From Akkermansiaceae bacterium (GTDB lineage Bacteria > Verrucomicrobiota > Verrucomicrobiia > Verrucomicrobiales > Akkermansiaceae), in contig JALZWA010000095.1 in the NCBI GenBank assembly GCA_023299815.1, positions 1-34,518 on the forward strand: a stretch of DNA of 34,518 bases, read 5' to 3'. A program made the translations under genes and the position numbers. This document shows, piece by piece, positions 8,381 to 20,575 of this stretch. The notes beneath the pieces were generated by a model. That model was given only the letters and a program-made list of their open reading frames with translations, was not told the DNA's origin and ran no database searches. Numbering within the stretch: the first letter of the stretch is position 1; the number at the start of each line of letters is the position of its first letter.

Positions 8381-8950
8381 CTATGGTGAAAACTGCCAGC
8401 TCTCCAACCCGCCTGACTCATCGTCCGATGAAGAACTACTGGCAGCGGCTGTCATAAAAAGGACGACAAAAAAGCCGATAATCACTAAGGAAATTAAGCT
8501 ACCAATGTAGCCGCAGATCAATCCGGCTATCGCCATCCCTTTTCCTCCCATTGCCAGCTGGGGATTCTTGAAAGACTTCATCGCCAGGTGCCCGCAAATG
8601 ACGGCAGGAATCCCGAAAATAATTCCTATATGAAAGCAGATCGAAAGGATCGCGAGAATTCCGCAGACCAAGCTAGCTATCGCTAATCCACTCGTGGGCG
8701 GAGCAGCCACATAGGCGACCGCAGGTTGTGCCGGATAAGGATTTGTCGAAGGAGTCGCGTAAGGAGAAGCTTGTGGGGCAGAGACAGCCGAAAGCTCACT
8801 CACCTGCCCCAGCAGAAGCCACTCAGGCATTCCCTCGCGCCAGACGAGATCACCTGAACCAACAAGGCCCTCAGCGATGCGCGACCGCATAGTCGCGTCA
8901 TCGATCGGGCCTTCTTGTTGGCCTCCTTGGCCGTAATACCACTCCGTCAT
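8381..8950 (-). CDS. GYF_2 + DUF4190 membrane protein (paralog 3, next to fabI)
   Basis: MTEWYYGQGGQQEGPIDDATMRSRIAEGLVG...TSGLAIASLVCGILAIL. Confidence 0.8.
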   Translation of the reverse strand: MTEWYYGQGGQQEGPIDDATMRSRIAEGLVGSGDLVWREGMPEWLLLGQVSELSAVSAPQASPYATPSTNPYPAQPAVAYVAAPPTSGLAIASLVCGILAILSICFHIGIIFGIPAVICGHLAMKSFKNPQLAMGGKGMAIAGLICGYIGSLISLVIIGFFVVLFMTAAASSSSSDDESGGLESWQFSP

Positions 8951-8956
8951 GGGAAT

Positions 8957-9733
8957 TTACATGCCCATGATCTCGTAACCACCATCGACATAAAGAACCT
9001 GCCCGGTGATCGAAGCGGAACCTTCACTCGCAAGGAAGACTCCGGTAGCACCCAGCTCTTCTGGAGTGCAGGAGCGCTGGAGAGGAGCGTGCTCTTCGTA
9101 GTGCTTAATCATGGATCCAAAACCGGAGATACCACGAGCGGCAAGAGTCTGAACGGGGCCAGCGCTGATGCAATTTACCCGAATCTTTCTCGATCCAAGA
9201 TCAGCCGCAAGGTAGCGAGTCGAAGCTTCGAGACTCGCCTTAGCAACTCCCATGACATTGTAGTGAGGAACAACCTTCGCCGCGCCATAGTAGGTCATCG
9301 CTACGATGCTTCCACCATCTGTCATCATCGGTGCGGCCCGCTGAGCAAGTGCCACGAGCGAGTAAGCGCTGATGTCGTGAGAAATGGCGTAAGCATCACG
9401 TGTCGTGCTCAAGAAATCACCTTCTAGCGCTTCTTTAGGAGCAAAGGCCACGGAGTGGAGCACGAGGTCGATCTTATCGGTATGCTTTTTGACGTTCTCG
9501 AAGAAGCTGTCGATCTCAGCATCGCTCGTGACATCACAGGGATACATCGCGATATCATCCCCGAAGGTTCCGGCGAGTTGCTCGACGTTGTCCTTCAGGC
9601 GATCGCCTTGGTAATTAAAAATCAATTTAGCTCCGGCATCTGCCCAAGCTTTGGCAATCGCCCAGGCAATGCTGCGCTTGTTCGCTACTCCAAAAATCAC
9701 TGCGGTCTTTCCGCTCAATGGCTGGTTACTCAT
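8957..9733 (-). CDS. fabI: enoyl-[acyl-carrier-protein] reductase
   Basis: LSGKTAVIFGVANKRSIAWAIAKAWADAGA; YYGAAKVVPHYNVMGVAKASLEA; C-terminal GQVLYVDGGYEIMGM. Confidence 0.93.
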   Translation of the reverse strand: MSNQPLSGKTAVIFGVANKRSIAWAIAKAWADAGAKLIFNYQGDRLKDNVEQLAGTFGDDIAMYPCDVTSDAEIDSFFENVKKHTDKIDLVLHSVAFAPKEALEGDFLSTTRDAYAISHDISAYSLVALAQRAAPMMTDGGSIVAMTYYGAAKVVPHYNVMGVAKASLEASTRYLAADLGSRKIRVNCISAGPVQTLAARGISGFGSMIKHYEEHAPLQRSCTPEELGATGVFLASEGSASITGQVLYVDGGYEIMGM

Positions 9734-9896
9734 CCCCGCAAGCATCCCTCAGCACGAGTGTTTTGACAATGCGAAAGACCTGATAAGCAAGAACAGCGAT
9801 ACTCGATCAGGAACAAGCGATTACCAGTGCCTGTAGAAATTCAGGCTTAATGATCTCTGGAATAATCTCAGTCGAAAAAAATCGAGAACATCCTGC

Positions 9897-10008
9897 CTAA
9901 GCTCCTCGTGCCGACATAGGCACCACAGCATCGGGATATCCGAGCTGTTGATGCCTCCATCGATAATTGTAAAACACTATTCAGTCGTAGATATTGAACC
10001 TAGGAGTT
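9897..10008 (-). pseudogene. remnant of an integrase-core (rve) transposase C-terminus, IS3-like
   Basis: minus-strand translation TPRFNIYD*IVFYNYRWRHQQLGYPDAVVPMSARGA*, resembling the FYN..R.H..LGY transposase tail, with an internal stop. Confidence 0.5.
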
Positions 10009-10023
10009 GTGTGTCTTGCGCAT

Positions 10024-12660
10024 TTACTCCTCCTCTCCACTTCCTTCGGAAGCTTCATCGGATTCTTCTTCACCTGATTCATCATCCGGCATGACTCGAG
10101 CGATTGCCTGAAGCTTCTCCCCCTTTGTAAGAGTCACCAGCTTCACTCCTTGAGTGTTACGGCCGCATTCGCGGACGTCTGCCACTCGGATCCGGATACT
10201 CTGACCACCATCGGTCATCAGCATCAGCTCGTCATCCTCTTCGACTGAAGTCGCTCCGATGACTTGGCCTGTCTTCTCAGTGCACTTCATCGTGATCATT
10301 CCGACTCCACCACGATTCTTCGCCATGTAGTCGCCAAATGGAGTGCGCTTACCGATACCATTTTCAGAGGCGACCAGAAGTCGAGCGTCATCGTTCACGA
10401 CCGCGAGGCCGACAACGAAGTCCCCTTCTCTTGGCTTAATGCCTCGGACACCAGCAGAATTACGACCCATGACACGAGCTTGCTCTTCTTTAAAGCGGGT
10501 GCTCATGCCCTTGTGAGTGACGAGCATGACATCGTCCTTACCTGAAGTGAGGCGGACTCCGATCAGCTCATTACCCTCATCGAGCTTAATCGCAATCGTT
10601 CCCGCCTTCCGGTAGTTACGGAAGTCATTGAGGGTTGTCTTTTTGACCTTACCAGCGCGGGTTGCGAAGAAGACGTTGCCAGCATCCTCGGAAAAGGTAA
10701 TATCGTTTCCTTCCTCATCCTTACGGTATTCGAGACGAAGCACGGCCGCGATCGACTCCTCAGGAAGGAGACTGAGAACATTCTTAAGACTGCGCCCTTT
10801 CGAGGCACGAGATCCTTCTGGAAGTCCATAGACCCTCTCGACGTAGACTCGACCGGTGTTCGTGAAGAACATGAGGTAGTCATGCGCTTGCGCGGTGAAG
10901 AGGTGCTCGACGAAATCGCTCTCGTCGTCATCTGAAGCATTGCCATTTCGAGTCTCCATACCACGAACTCCTTTTCCCCCACGAGCCTGCACCCGATATT
11001 CGCTCGCTGCAGTGCGCTTGACGTAGCCTCGATGACTGAGAGTCACGATCATACCGTCATTCGAAATGAGATCCTCAATTGCAATCTCTCCTTCATCAGG
11101 AAGAATCGGGCAGCGACGCGGGGTAGCGTGCTTTTCCTTAATCTCCATGAGTTCTTCTTTGATAATCGCGAGAACGCGCTCTTCACGAGCAAGGATATCA
11201 AGGAGATCTTTGATCTCTTCGATGATGGCATCGTATTCTGCCTTAATCTTGTCCTGCTCCATCGCAGTGAGCTGATAGAGACGCAGCTCAAGAATAGCGT
11301 TCACCTGACGATCAGTGAACACGTATTTGTCACCTTCGATACTAGGTTGATTACGAATCAACACACCAAGCTCCTTGGCTGTCTTCAAAGAAAAATGATA
11401 CCCTTTGATCTTCTTGCGTGCTTCATCGCGATTCTTCGAGTCGCGGATCATCTTGATAAAGTCATCAAGGTGGCCCAACGCGAGAAGGTAAGCCTCTAAG
11501 TTCTCAGCGCGCTCCTCTGCCTTCCTAAGAAGATAGCGAGTGCGGCGGATGATGACCTCACGGCGGTGCTCAATAAAGGCATCCAACGCATCAAGTAGAC
11601 CAAGCTGTTTGGGTCGACGCTCATGAATCGCGAGCATATTGACCCCGAAAGATGTCTCCATTGCAGTGAGCTTGAAAAGCTGATTCACCACGACCTGAGG
11701 ACGAGCGTCACGCTTCAAGGTAATCTCAATACAGGTATCGTCTGCGGAAAGGTCACGCATTCCCGAGATATCGAGGAGGACCTTTTCCCGAACGAGTTCC
11801 GCGATTCTGATCTGAAGAGTTGCTCGGTTCACTCCATGAGGAACCTGGCGAATCATGATTTGTGAAGCACCAGTCTTGCTCTCAGTGACTTCCATGACAC
11901 CGCGCATTTTAATGCTGCCGCGTCCGGTTCGGAAGTAGCTATCGATCCCCTTATAACCGCGAATCTCACATGCCGAGGCAAAGTCAGGCCCCTTGATGTG
12001 CTCCTTCATCTCCTCAATCGTGATGTAGGGATTCTCGATCCGAGCGCAGACACCATCGATCACCTCGCCCATGTTATGGGCTGGGATATTGGTGGCCATA
12101 CCGACTGCAATTCCGGTTCCCCCGTTGACGAGGAGGTTTGGAATGGCCGCGGGCATGACGACTGGTTCGGTGGAATTTTCGTCGTAAGTAGTCTGATGAT
12201 CGACGGTATCTTTCTCAAGATCTGTCATCATCGCAGACCCCATATGCGTGAGGCGAGCCTCAGTATAACGCATTGCAGCCGGAGCATCCCCTTCTACGGA
12301 ACCGAAGTTACCCTGACCATTGACAAGCGTCTCACGCATTGTCCAAGGCTGGGCCATATTTACGAGGGTCGGATAAATCGCTCCATCACCGTGTGGGTGA
12401 TACTTACCCATCGTCTCGCCCACAATACGGGCACACTTAAGGTGAGCCTTCGATGCTGACAACGAAAGGTCATGGTGCATCGCGTAGAGCAGGCGTCGCT
12501 GTGATGGCTTGAGGCCATCTCGGGCATCGGGAAGCGCACGAGAGATAATAACGGACATCGAGTAGTCCAAAAAGGACTTCGACATTTCGTCGGCTACGTT
12601 GATCGACTCAACATAATCGCGTGGTGCGTCTGGTTCAGGAGTAATTTCTTCTGACATCAA
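10024..12660 (-). CDS. gyrA: DNA gyrase subunit A
   Basis: SFLDYSMSVIISRALPDARDGLKPSQRRLLYAMHH; YHPHGDGAIYPTLVNMAQPW; GyrA C-terminal repeats. Confidence 0.97.
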   Translation of the reverse strand: MMSEEITPEPDAPRDYVESINVADEMSKSFLDYSMSVIISRALPDARDGLKPSQRRLLYAMHHDLSLSASKAHLKCARIVGETMGKYHPHGDGAIYPTLVNMAQPWTMRETLVNGQGNFGSVEGDAPAAMRYTEARLTHMGSAMMTDLEKDTVDHQTTYDENSTEPVVMPAAIPNLLVNGGTGIAVGMATNIPAHNMGEVIDGVCARIENPYITIEEMKEHIKGPDFASACEIRGYKGIDSYFRTGRGSIKMRGVMEVTESKTGASQIMIRQVPHGVNRATLQIRIAELVREKVLLDISGMRDLSADDTCIEITLKRDARPQVVVNQLFKLTAMETSFGVNMLAIHERRPKQLGLLDALDAFIEHRREVIIRRTRYLLRKAEERAENLEAYLLALGHLDDFIKMIRDSKNRDEARKKIKGYHFSLKTAKELGVLIRNQPSIEGDKYVFTDRQVNAILELRLYQLTAMEQDKIKAEYDAIIEEIKDLLDILAREERVLAIIKEELMEIKEKHATPRRCPILPDEGEIAIEDLISNDGMIVTLSHRGYVKRTAASEYRVQARGGKGVRGMETRNGNASDDDESDFVEHLFTAQAHDYLMFFTNTGRVYVERVYGLPEGSRASKGRSLKNVLSLLPEESIAAVLRLEYRKDEEGNDITFSEDAGNVFFATRAGKVKKTTLNDFRNYRKAGTIAIKLDEGNELIGVRLTSGKDDVMLVTHKGMSTRFKEEQARVMGRNSAGVRGIKPREGDFVVGLAVVNDDARLLVASENGIGKRTPFGDYMAKNRGGVGMITMKCTEKTGQVIGATSVEEDDELMLMTDGGQSIRIRVADVRECGRNTQGVKLVTLTKGEKLQAIARVMPDDESGEEESDEASEGSGEEE

Positions 12661-12698
12661 AAATTAGGCTTAAAATTTAAAAGTAGGGAGGCTCTGGT

Positions 12699-15275
<2,577 letters not shown>

Positions 15276-15367
15276 TTAGAGGACCTGAGACAAGGTTGTT
15301 TCCTGAAATAAGTCTCTTTTTTTTTCTGGAAAATCACCCTTGAAAATAGGGCTGTTTTTTTAAAATA

Positions 15368-15383
15368 AGACTCTCGAAAGTCT
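15368..15383 (-). terminator. weak hairpin terminator overlapping stop of 15382..15801 gene
   Basis: AGACT-TTCGAG-AGTCT on minus strand followed by TTATTTTA. Confidence 0.35.
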
Positions 15384-15801
15384 AAAATTGTGAATTGAGG
15401 AGATAAGCCACAACGAGCACAACTCCTAACACTAAAAGCCCCGCGATGAGCATCTTTATGACCGTTGCAACTTCCACTTTTTCTTTATGAGCCTCTGACA
15501 ATCCGGTGTTCGGACTTACCGCCCTTCTTCCTTTTGATCTAGTCGAAGGGGAAGAAGAAACTGGCTTTCCTGAAGGCTTAGCATTCGACGCTTCTTTTCC
15601 TAGATTTTCACGGCGAGAGAACGACCGAGGCTTTATCTCGATATTCTGAGGCAAGGACGGCACTGGAGCCGTAATTGCCTCGCCACATGAAGGACAAGGC
15701 CCAGTCACGCCAGCAAGTGAATCATCTACAGTTAAAGATATCCGACAGTGACCACAGTCGAAATGAATCACCGCCTCACTTAGCTGCTCTTGACCTTCCA
15801 T
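15382..15801 (-). CDS. zinc-ribbon protein with C-terminal transmembrane segment
   Basis: HFDCGHCRISLTVDDSLAGVTGPCPSCGEAI; hydrophobic C-terminus IKMLIAGLLVLGVVLVVAYLL. Confidence 0.6.
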   Translation of the reverse strand: MEGQEQLSEAVIHFDCGHCRISLTVDDSLAGVTGPCPSCGEAITAPVPSLPQNIEIKPRSFSRRENLGKEASNAKPSGKPVSSSPSTRSKGRRAVSPNTGLSEAHKEKVEVATVIKMLIAGLLVLGVVLVVAYLLNSQF

Positions 15802-15842
15802 AACTGACCTTAATCTTTCTTGCTCAAATCTCCAACAACAGA

Positions 15843-16901
15843 TTATTCAAAATCTAAAAGAGAGCACTGCCATTTTAAAAGGAGATTTTTGGCTTTTGCT
15901 CTCTCTCCCACAATTTGCTCAAGAATCGGACGAGACGCAATCACTGAAGGATCAATCCCTAAATCATGAGCAATGCTGTTTCGCCGATCCATCAACTCTT
16001 TTAAAGATTTTTCAAATAGAGGATTCCTCTTTCTTCTCTCGCGCGCCGGTCGTTTAGGCCATTCTGATTCAGGAATACCTTGTGCCACTTCGATCGCTTT
16101 TTCCAGTCTCTCCTGTCGATCCGAACGAAGTTTTGGAGGAATTCTTATTTCGAGATTCTGGGAAAGTCTCTCAGCCCATTCGATGAGCTGCTTATTACCA
16201 GTGATCATAAAGCTAGGACGATTCCATGCCGCAGCCTCCTGATCGCGCCAGTTCCACAACTCGCGGAGAAAGACCAGCCCCTCAGGTCTTAGCTTACCAC
16301 TTCCCCCAATTCTCCACGACTCTTTCACTTCAGACTCGCGAGCCAGAACCCGTCGCTGAGCTCCTTCACAAGACTCAACGAACCAATCATATCGACCCAA
16401 CTCCCTGAGCCGAGCTTCTACTTGCGCAGCCAAAGGAAGAAGATATCGAACATCATTGATTGCATACTCCAACATCTTTTCACTCAGAGGTCGCTTTCCC
16501 CAATCAGCTTTTTGTGAACTTTTCGATAATTCCACCTCGAAATACGCCTCAACCAAACTCGCATATCCAAAGCGCTGGTGACCTAGTAACTGCGCGGCAA
16601 TCTGGGTATCGAAGAGCATAGGAGGCACAAACCCCCACTCACGAATCATCAATGACATGTCATAGTCTGCCCCGTGCATCCAGATGCTAGCAGATTTCAG
16701 CCAACCCGAGAGAGGTGCCACCGAATTATCCGCAAGCGGATCAACCAAAGCTACCTCATCACCGTAACAGACTTGTATCAGGCAAATACGTTCTGAGTGC
16801 CGGTAAAGGCTATCTGCCTCAAGGTCGAGACCGACCAATCCTGGCCCATTTGGCAATCGATCCACCAACTGAGCTGGGTCTGAATAATGATTTTGCGTCA
16901 T
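15843..16901 (-). CDS. rnd: ribonuclease D
   Basis: LVGLDLEADSLYRHSERICLIQV; MHGADYDMSLMIREWGF; LEYAINDVRYLLPL exonuclease motifs; HRDC-like C-terminus. Confidence 0.9.
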   Translation of the reverse strand: MTQNHYSDPAQLVDRLPNGPGLVGLDLEADSLYRHSERICLIQVCYGDEVALVDPLADNSVAPLSGWLKSASIWMHGADYDMSLMIREWGFVPPMLFDTQIAAQLLGHQRFGYASLVEAYFEVELSKSSQKADWGKRPLSEKMLEYAINDVRYLLPLAAQVEARLRELGRYDWFVESCEGAQRRVLARESEVKESWRIGGSGKLRPEGLVFLRELWNWRDQEAAAWNRPSFMITGNKQLIEWAERLSQNLEIRIPPKLRSDRQERLEKAIEVAQGIPESEWPKRPARERRKRNPLFEKSLKELMDRRNSIAHDLGIDPSVIASRPILEQIVGERAKAKNLLLKWQCSLLDFE

Positions 16902-16903
16902 CT

Positions 16904-16937
16904 AAAAAAAAAGCGGGGAAGCATTACTTCCCCGCTT
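16904..16937 (-). terminator. Rho-independent terminator downstream of the subtilase gene
   Basis: perfect 11-bp stem AAGCGGGGAAG-CATTA-CTTCCCCGCTT with a U-tract on the minus-strand transcript. Confidence 0.85.
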
Positions 16938-16998
16938 TGTAGATATTTTTTCGAACGACTACAACCTTCGGACTGAAGTAATTGTAGAAAAAAGAACC

Positions 16999-19900
16999 TT
17001 ATTCAGCCTCCGCTGCATGCAAGCGGTAGAATTTGGCAGCCGAACCTGCAAATACTGGGAGCCTGAAATAATCAACGGTCCCTTCTGTCCGGTCGCCGAG
17101 GAAGGAATCCGAATCCGACCAGATCTCAAGATCTGAAGACTCTTGCAAGGTATAGGAAATATCAGTAATACTTTGGTCAATTCCGAATTCAAACCAGCGA
17201 TTGATGCCGTCCGTGGTGAATCTTGGCACATTCGCTGGGACATCTGCTACAAGTGGGTTTCCTCCGAATGCATACTCCTCAGCATTCGAATAGCCATCAT
17301 TGTCGGGATCTTCGTTCAAAGCTCCTGTTCCGAGACCGTTCTCCGCGGCCCATGTGGCCATCGTGCTTGCTGGGATAATTGAGATATTATCAAGCCAAAC
17401 AGCATCGACAACATTTTCACTACTGAAGTCTTTACGGTAACGAATCTCTACAAAGTTCATTCCGACTGGAATATCACCGGAAGTATTTGAGTAAGCGGGC
17501 GAAGTCCCCGATCCGATCAGGGCAGGCGTCAAGATATCGTTGTAGACGATTCCATTCACCAAGATCTCAAGGACATCTCCGGCATTTGTTGAAGTGCGAT
17601 AGTCGAGTGAGATCGTAGCGGGTCCCTCAACCCAAGTCCCCATTGAGACGGTCTGTCCATTTCCTACTCCCGAAGAACGAATCGCCTCACCATCAGGAGC
17701 CAACACATCAGCGACAGGAATCCACAAGGTTTTGCTCTCCATCTCAAAATCGAAGTTGATATTCGCGGCATCCTCAATCTCTTTGAGATAGGTATCGTAG
17801 TCCACTAATTCAACATCGTCGACGAATCCGCGATCATCTCCAACAGAGTCCGTAGTGTTTTCAGGGTCAACAGGGTTAGGCTCAGCTACGTTCTTTTGAT
17901 AGATCCATCGAATATCAGATCGCCCAGGGAGTCTCACCGCAACCTCAGCCCAATCTTTTTCACCGTCGATGAAAGCGCTCCATCTCGAAGGAAGATCACC
18001 ACCTCCTACTTGGAACCAAAGACGATCATAGCTAGAGGTCTCGGGATTCGACTCAGAAGACACTCTCCAACTAAAGCGAGCGACACTCTCAGGAACACTG
18101 CTAAATCCAAAAACTGATTCTTGGTTGTCCTCAAGTTCCTCCGGGCTAGCTGCTGAGTTACCTTCAGACAGGAAAGTATCAAAGTTGAAATCCCAAGGGA
18201 GATCCCCTCCTGAAATGCTTGTCCGCGCGGGCACACCCACAGCCGATCCAAGTGATTCCTGCGTCGGCTCAATAATGAAAGCCAAAGTAACTATTATTGT
18301 TCCAGAAGGTCCAGTAATCGTTACCGAAGCATCAAAGAAGTCAGCGCTGGCGGGAACACCTGAAACGATACCTGTCGCAGCATTGTAAACCAACCCGTCC
18401 GGTAGATTCACGACACTAACATCCGTTCCGCCCAAGGTTTCTAGGTTATAGATCAGAGGAACACCCTGCACACCGGAGACGACACGATTACTCACCAAGA
18501 GAGGTGATTGAAGGATTGGGGCATCGGCATCTTCCGGCCCATGAATAATGATCTGTGCGTTGTTTAAGCGCGAAGGAAGATCTCCAGCATTTCGATCAGT
18601 CACACGAAGAACCCATGTCCCAGCAGATCCCTCTCCCCAGTTGCGGACTGTCATGAAGGTCCAGTCAGAAATACTCTGCTCATCGCTATTTGAATGAGCC
18701 TCGGCGAGAATACTCTGGGTCCCATTTGGAGAGATCAAGACAATATCAAGGTCCGCACGTCTGTCGGAAACAATTGTTGTCCGCAACTGAACGTGCTCAA
18801 CACGACGATTGGGCTCTTCAGAGAGATCAAAAGTCAATACGTAAGAGTCCCCATTGCCATCAGGAATATCCGCCACCGGAAACTCCAGAAGTGTCAGTGC
18901 CTCACCCTTATCGGGCAGAGCAGACCACGTTGATGCAGCCTGCACCGCAGCTTCAGCATTTACCATTCCCGCACCATACTCGTGGTTAAAAGTAAAACCT
19001 GCGCCATTTTCAATCCACTCACCGCTATTAGAATCCACTTGAACTGCAGTTTGCATCAGAATTTCCTGAACATCACGCCACCCGAGATCCGGCCTAATGC
19101 TTTTCATAAGCGCTGCAACTCCAGACACGAGAGGTGCTGCTGCCGATGTGCCACCAAATTCGGATGTGTAGGATTCAAAGATGGGCCCAGCGGGAAGTCC
19201 AAATACTGGATCAACCTCTTGATCGATAGTAGCCGCGACAACACCCTGCCCCCCACCATCTGAGGGAGCGCTGATTACTAGATTCGCACCCATTTCAGAA
19301 TAAGGGGCTCGAACACCCTGGTCAGTAATTGCTCCCACCGCAATGGTTTCAGGCAAGTTTGCATAACCATCATAATTAGAATTGTCGTTATTTTCAGCTC
19401 CATTGCCTCCGGCCCAAACAAAAATTGTTCCAGTAGCACTATTTCCACCCGTTACAGCCTCAGTTTCAATTGCGGCTTGAGCCAATGGTCCAATAGGCTC
19501 AAGAGTTGTCTCGAAATCAGAAGGTCCCCAACTATTGTTGGAAACATCTGGATTTGCACTTAAACTTGGATCCGCATTAGGATTGGAGAAGCTCAAGGCC
19601 AGAGCCTCCTGCTGATCAGTGGAGGGCTCAGCAATGAGCCTAACCCCAGCAAGGATCGCCTCAGGCGCAACACCTGACATCCCCTCATCATCGAAAGTAG
19701 CACCTAACAACGAAGCCACTGAAGTTCCATGGCTTTCAAGGACACTTTGTGGTTCTGCGTCATCAGGATCACCACCATTCAAGTTGAAGGAAAAATCGGG
19801 CAAGAAATTTGTGAGATCAGAATGACTTGAGAAAAAACCATCGTCAATGATGGCGACCCCTACATTAGCACCTGTCGAGAGATCCAAAGCACCCTCGAGA

Positions 19901-20538
19901 TTGATGTCAATATCCGCCACACCGTTATTTGACCCATCATTATTGAGATACCACTGATAGTTATCATCAACACCTGGGAACGCATAATATGGATCCGTGG
20001 GGATTCTTCTGACAAACTTCTGACGCGCAAAAAGAGGTTCAGTGATCCTTACCTGCGGATCTTCAGCAACATTGGATAACTGAGTTAAAACCTTTGCTGT
20101 GCTGGCCTCGGTGCATACTGCCAGTCCTTTTTCTGGATAAAGCATCTCGACCTTCAGAATGCCGTGGCGTTTTTGAAATGCCTTCACATCAGCTCCGACT
20201 GTGAGCTGCACAAGATAAGTATGGCGTAGGATCCGGCGGGATCTCTCATTACCCTCTTCTCCTTCGGGATAAAAAACCAAGTAAGCGTCAGAGTTTGCAC
20301 GCTTCATGACAGCAGAGGATCCACCCGAAATATCCTGAATTTTAAGAGCACCAGTAGCATCTGCGGTGCAGATTTCGGTGGCGCAGAGTTCAAGTTGGTA
20401 TGGAATTCCAGAGCGCTTGAAGGTGAAAACCTCAGCGTTCGCATCTCCCTGTGGAAATAGCTGAGGGTTAGTTGACTGCCCGGAAGCAGCGCATGAAAGC
20501 GCTAAAAGCGACAAGAGGGCGAGGTGTCTAGATTTCAT
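16999..20538 (-). CDS. secreted subtilisin-family (S8) serine peptidase with proprotein convertase P-like domain and TSP3-like C-terminal segment
   Basis: signal peptide; catalytic triad regions VAIIDDGFFSSHSDL, ESHGTSVASLLGA, FGGTSAAAPLVSGVAALM; DPDNDGYSNAEEYAFGGNP. Confidence 0.88.
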   Translation of the reverse strand: MKSRHLALLSLLALSCAASGQSTNPQLFPQGDANAEVFTFKRSGIPYQLELCATEICTADATGALKIQDISGGSSAVMKRANSDAYLVFYPEGEEGNERSRRILRHTYLVQLTVGADVKAFQKRHGILKVEMLYPEKGLAVCTEASTAKVLTQLSNVAEDPQVRITEPLFARQKFVRRIPTDPYYAFPGVDDNYQWYLNNDGSNNGVADIDINLEGALDLSTGANVGVAIIDDGFFSSHSDLTNFLPDFSFNLNGGDPDDAEPQSVLESHGTSVASLLGATFDDEGMSGVAPEAILAGVRLIAEPSTDQQEALALSFSNPNADPSLSANPDVSNNSWGPSDFETTLEPIGPLAQAAIETEAVTGGNSATGTIFVWAGGNGAENNDNSNYDGYANLPETIAVGAITDQGVRAPYSEMGANLVISAPSDGGGQGVVAATIDQEVDPVFGLPAGPIFESYTSEFGGTSAAAPLVSGVAALMKSIRPDLGWRDVQEILMQTAVQVDSNSGEWIENGAGFTFNHEYGAGMVNAEAAVQAASTWSALPDKGEALTLLEFPVADIPDGNGDSYVLTFDLSEEPNRRVEHVQLRTTIVSDRRADLDIVLISPNGTQSILAEAHSNSDEQSISDWTFMTVRNWGEGSAGTWVLRVTDRNAGDLPSRLNNAQIIIHGPEDADAPILQSPLLVSNRVVSGVQGVPLIYNLETLGGTDVSVVNLPDGLVYNAATGIVSGVPASADFFDASVTITGPSGTIIVTLAFIIEPTQESLGSAVGVPARTSISGGDLPWDFNFDTFLSEGNSAASPEELEDNQESVFGFSSVPESVARFSWRVSSESNPETSSYDRLWFQVGGGDLPSRWSAFIDGEKDWAEVAVRLPGRSDIRWIYQKNVAEPNPVDPENTTDSVGDDRGFVDDVELVDYDTYLKEIEDAANINFDFEMESKTLWIPVADVLAPDGEAIRSSGVGNGQTVSMGTWVEGPATISLDYRTSTNAGDVLEILVNGIVYNDILTPALIGSGTSPAYSNTSGDIPVGMNFVEIRYRKDFSSENVVDAVWLDNISIIPASTMATWAAENGLGTGALNEDPDNDGYSNAEEYAFGGNPLVADVPANVPRFTTDGINRWFEFGIDQSITDISYTLQESSDLEIWSDSDSFLGDRTEGTVDYFRLPVFAGSAAKFYRLHAAEAE

Positions 20539-20575
20539 AATCTTATAAAAGGGTAGTTTATTAATGGAGGGGGGC

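Noticed and set aside
11032-11499. 155-aa plus-strand ORF inside gyrA
   Set aside because: Antisense to conserved GyrA coding sequence, no domain seen.
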